Positions 63,360 through 64,000 of a DNA stretch of 64,000 nt are shown in pieces. Numbering within the stretch: the first letter of the stretch is position 1; the number at the start of each line of letters is the position of its first letter. Origin of the DNA: Lachnospiraceae bacterium (GTDB lineage: Bacteria > Bacillota > Clostridia > Lachnospirales > Lachnospiraceae); contig JAFQCK010000098.1 of assembly GCA_017416465.1 (NCBI GenBank), forward strand, positions 1-64,000, given 5' to 3'. Under the pieces are notes generated by a model. That model made no database searches. It was not told the DNA's origin and saw only the letters and a list, made by a program, of their open reading frames with translations. The position numbers were made by a program, and so were the translations under genes.

Positions 63360-64000
63360 TATAATTCTCCCTCCTTGTAAGATTTTGTATTTCTGAAGTT
63401 CCAGATAGCAAATGGAGCCATTACTAAGAATACTAACATAGCAAGTACGGCAGCCATACCGTATTCACCATTACCAACAGTAAGCTTATAGATCCATGTT
63501 ACAAGAATATCTGTACTTCCCGCCTGTGTGGTCGTTGAATCCGCCACTCCCGGTGAACCTCCTGTAAGGAAGTAAATAGCACCGAAGTTATTGATATTAT
63601 GAGTAAATGACAAAATAATAAGTGGAGCTGTCTGATAAATAACAAGTGGTAAAGTAATACTTGTAAATACCTGTAATTTATTAGCACCATCAATCATAGC
63701 AGCCTCATAAACATCCTGTGAAATAGCTGTCATCTGACCTGTAATAAGAAGCATAAAGTAAGGTACACCTACCCACATGTTAATAAGAATACATATAACC
63801 TTAACTCTTGTTACATGTTCAGGGTCAGTCATCCATGATACGTCTTGGTCAATAATTCCAAGTGCTCTAAGCAACTTATTAACCGGTCCATAGATATATA
63901 ATAACTTAGACCAAATCTGAACTGTCAAAATAGAAGGAACTGCATATGGTAAAATAAGTATAGCTCTTAAAACCGGTGTGATTTTTAATTTAGCTTCGTA
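63359..64000 (-). CDS. malF: Maltose-type ABC permease, MalF type, 5' end outside window
   Basis: The frame stays open to the window edge at 64000, giving 213 visible codons plus stop. Upstream of the TTG at 63928 the frame reads AILILPYAVPSILTVQIW, a MalF segment, so that TTG is internal. Further on: QDVYEAAMIDGANKLQVFTSITLPLV (EAA motif), NNFGAIYFLTGGSPG, then a final membrane segment and NFRNTKSYKEGEL. The expected upstream parts (remaining membrane segments, and a substrate-binding gene) lie outside the window. Confidence 0.92.
   Translation of the reverse strand, partial: YEAKLKITPVLRAILILPYAVPSILTVQIWSKLLYIYGPVNKLLRALGIIDQDVSWMTDPEHVTRVKVICILINMWVGVPYFMLLITGQMTAISQDVYEAAMIDGANKLQVFTSITLPLVIYQTAPLIILSFTHNINNFGAIYFLTGGSPGVADSTTTQAGSTDILVTWIYKLTVGNGEYGMAAVLAMLVFLVMAPFAIWNFRNTKSYKEGEL

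Overview
The window looks like chromosome of an anaerobic, low-GC, flagellated Clostridia, most likely a Lachnospiraceae member. A relative of Lachnospira/Eubacterium eligens is my guess; family is far safer than genus. Support: AT-rich genes with AGGAGG-type ribosome sites and frequent TTG/GTG starts, a Clostridia-style ackA-pta / DUF177-rpmF-plsX-acpP-rnc-smc-ftsY core, separate Na+-pumping decarboxylase subunits, and ylbJ / tmcAL / coaD / rsmD neighbours. No tRNA or rRNA gene was seen. Almost every gene is on the minus strand; the exceptions are an IS110 fragment, tmcAL and a ylbJ-like gene.

1-15.3 kb is an accessory surface or polymorphic-toxin locus. Read on the minus strand it encodes a membrane-anchored protein with two YD repeats and a long low-complexity stalk, then a secreted protein of solenoid-like repeats, then a 3311-residue protein (FN3/Ig-like domains, PKD, DUF6531, a long YD-repeat array, RHS core and a variable C-terminal tip), then a small gene overlapping the tip by 13 bases that is probably its immunity gene. 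The second and third genes appear to be one gene of about 4430 codons broken by a single extra base in an A4T4 tract. The 3' end of an IS110-family transposase abuts the locus.

15.3-25.1 kb is housekeeping: a diguanylate cyclase, threonine ammonia-lyase, ftsY, smc, rnc, acpP and plsX. The 716-base rnc-acpP gap holds two large palindromes; one is a long hairpin directly in the leader of the RNase III gene. 25.2-30.2 kb is a giant flagellin (1643 residues, about 11 flagellin-IN repeats) lying between plsX and rpmF, which are normally adjacent, with a good sigma-A-type promoter. 30.3-33.4 kb holds rpmF, DUF177, ackA and pta.

33.6-49.3 kb holds tmcAL, UPF0210 plus its ACT partner, a metallo-hydrolase, asnB, ylbJ-like, a DivIVA-like coiled coil, coaD, rsmD, cheR, rpsA, ispH, cmk, a BaiN/HI0933-type flavoprotein and an RpiR regulator, plus palindromic repeats sharing the core GTTCAGAGC. 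49.4-54.9 kb is a five-gene biotin-dependent decarboxylase/transcarboxylase and Na+ pump operon with both a 12S-type and a 5S-type carboxyltransferase and an unusual lipoprotein-OadG fusion. 55-64 kb holds a D,D-carboxypeptidase, trpS, a DUF2156 protein, a polar amino acid ABC transporter, a MurJ/SpoVB-type flippase and the start of a maltose-type ABC permease operon that runs off the window.

Catabolically the genes fit a fermenter that imports oligosaccharides and amino acids, makes acetate and ATP through Pta-AckA, and may conserve energy by decarboxylating oxaloacetate. Motility is represented by the flagellin and cheR, and c-di-GMP signalling by the cyclase.
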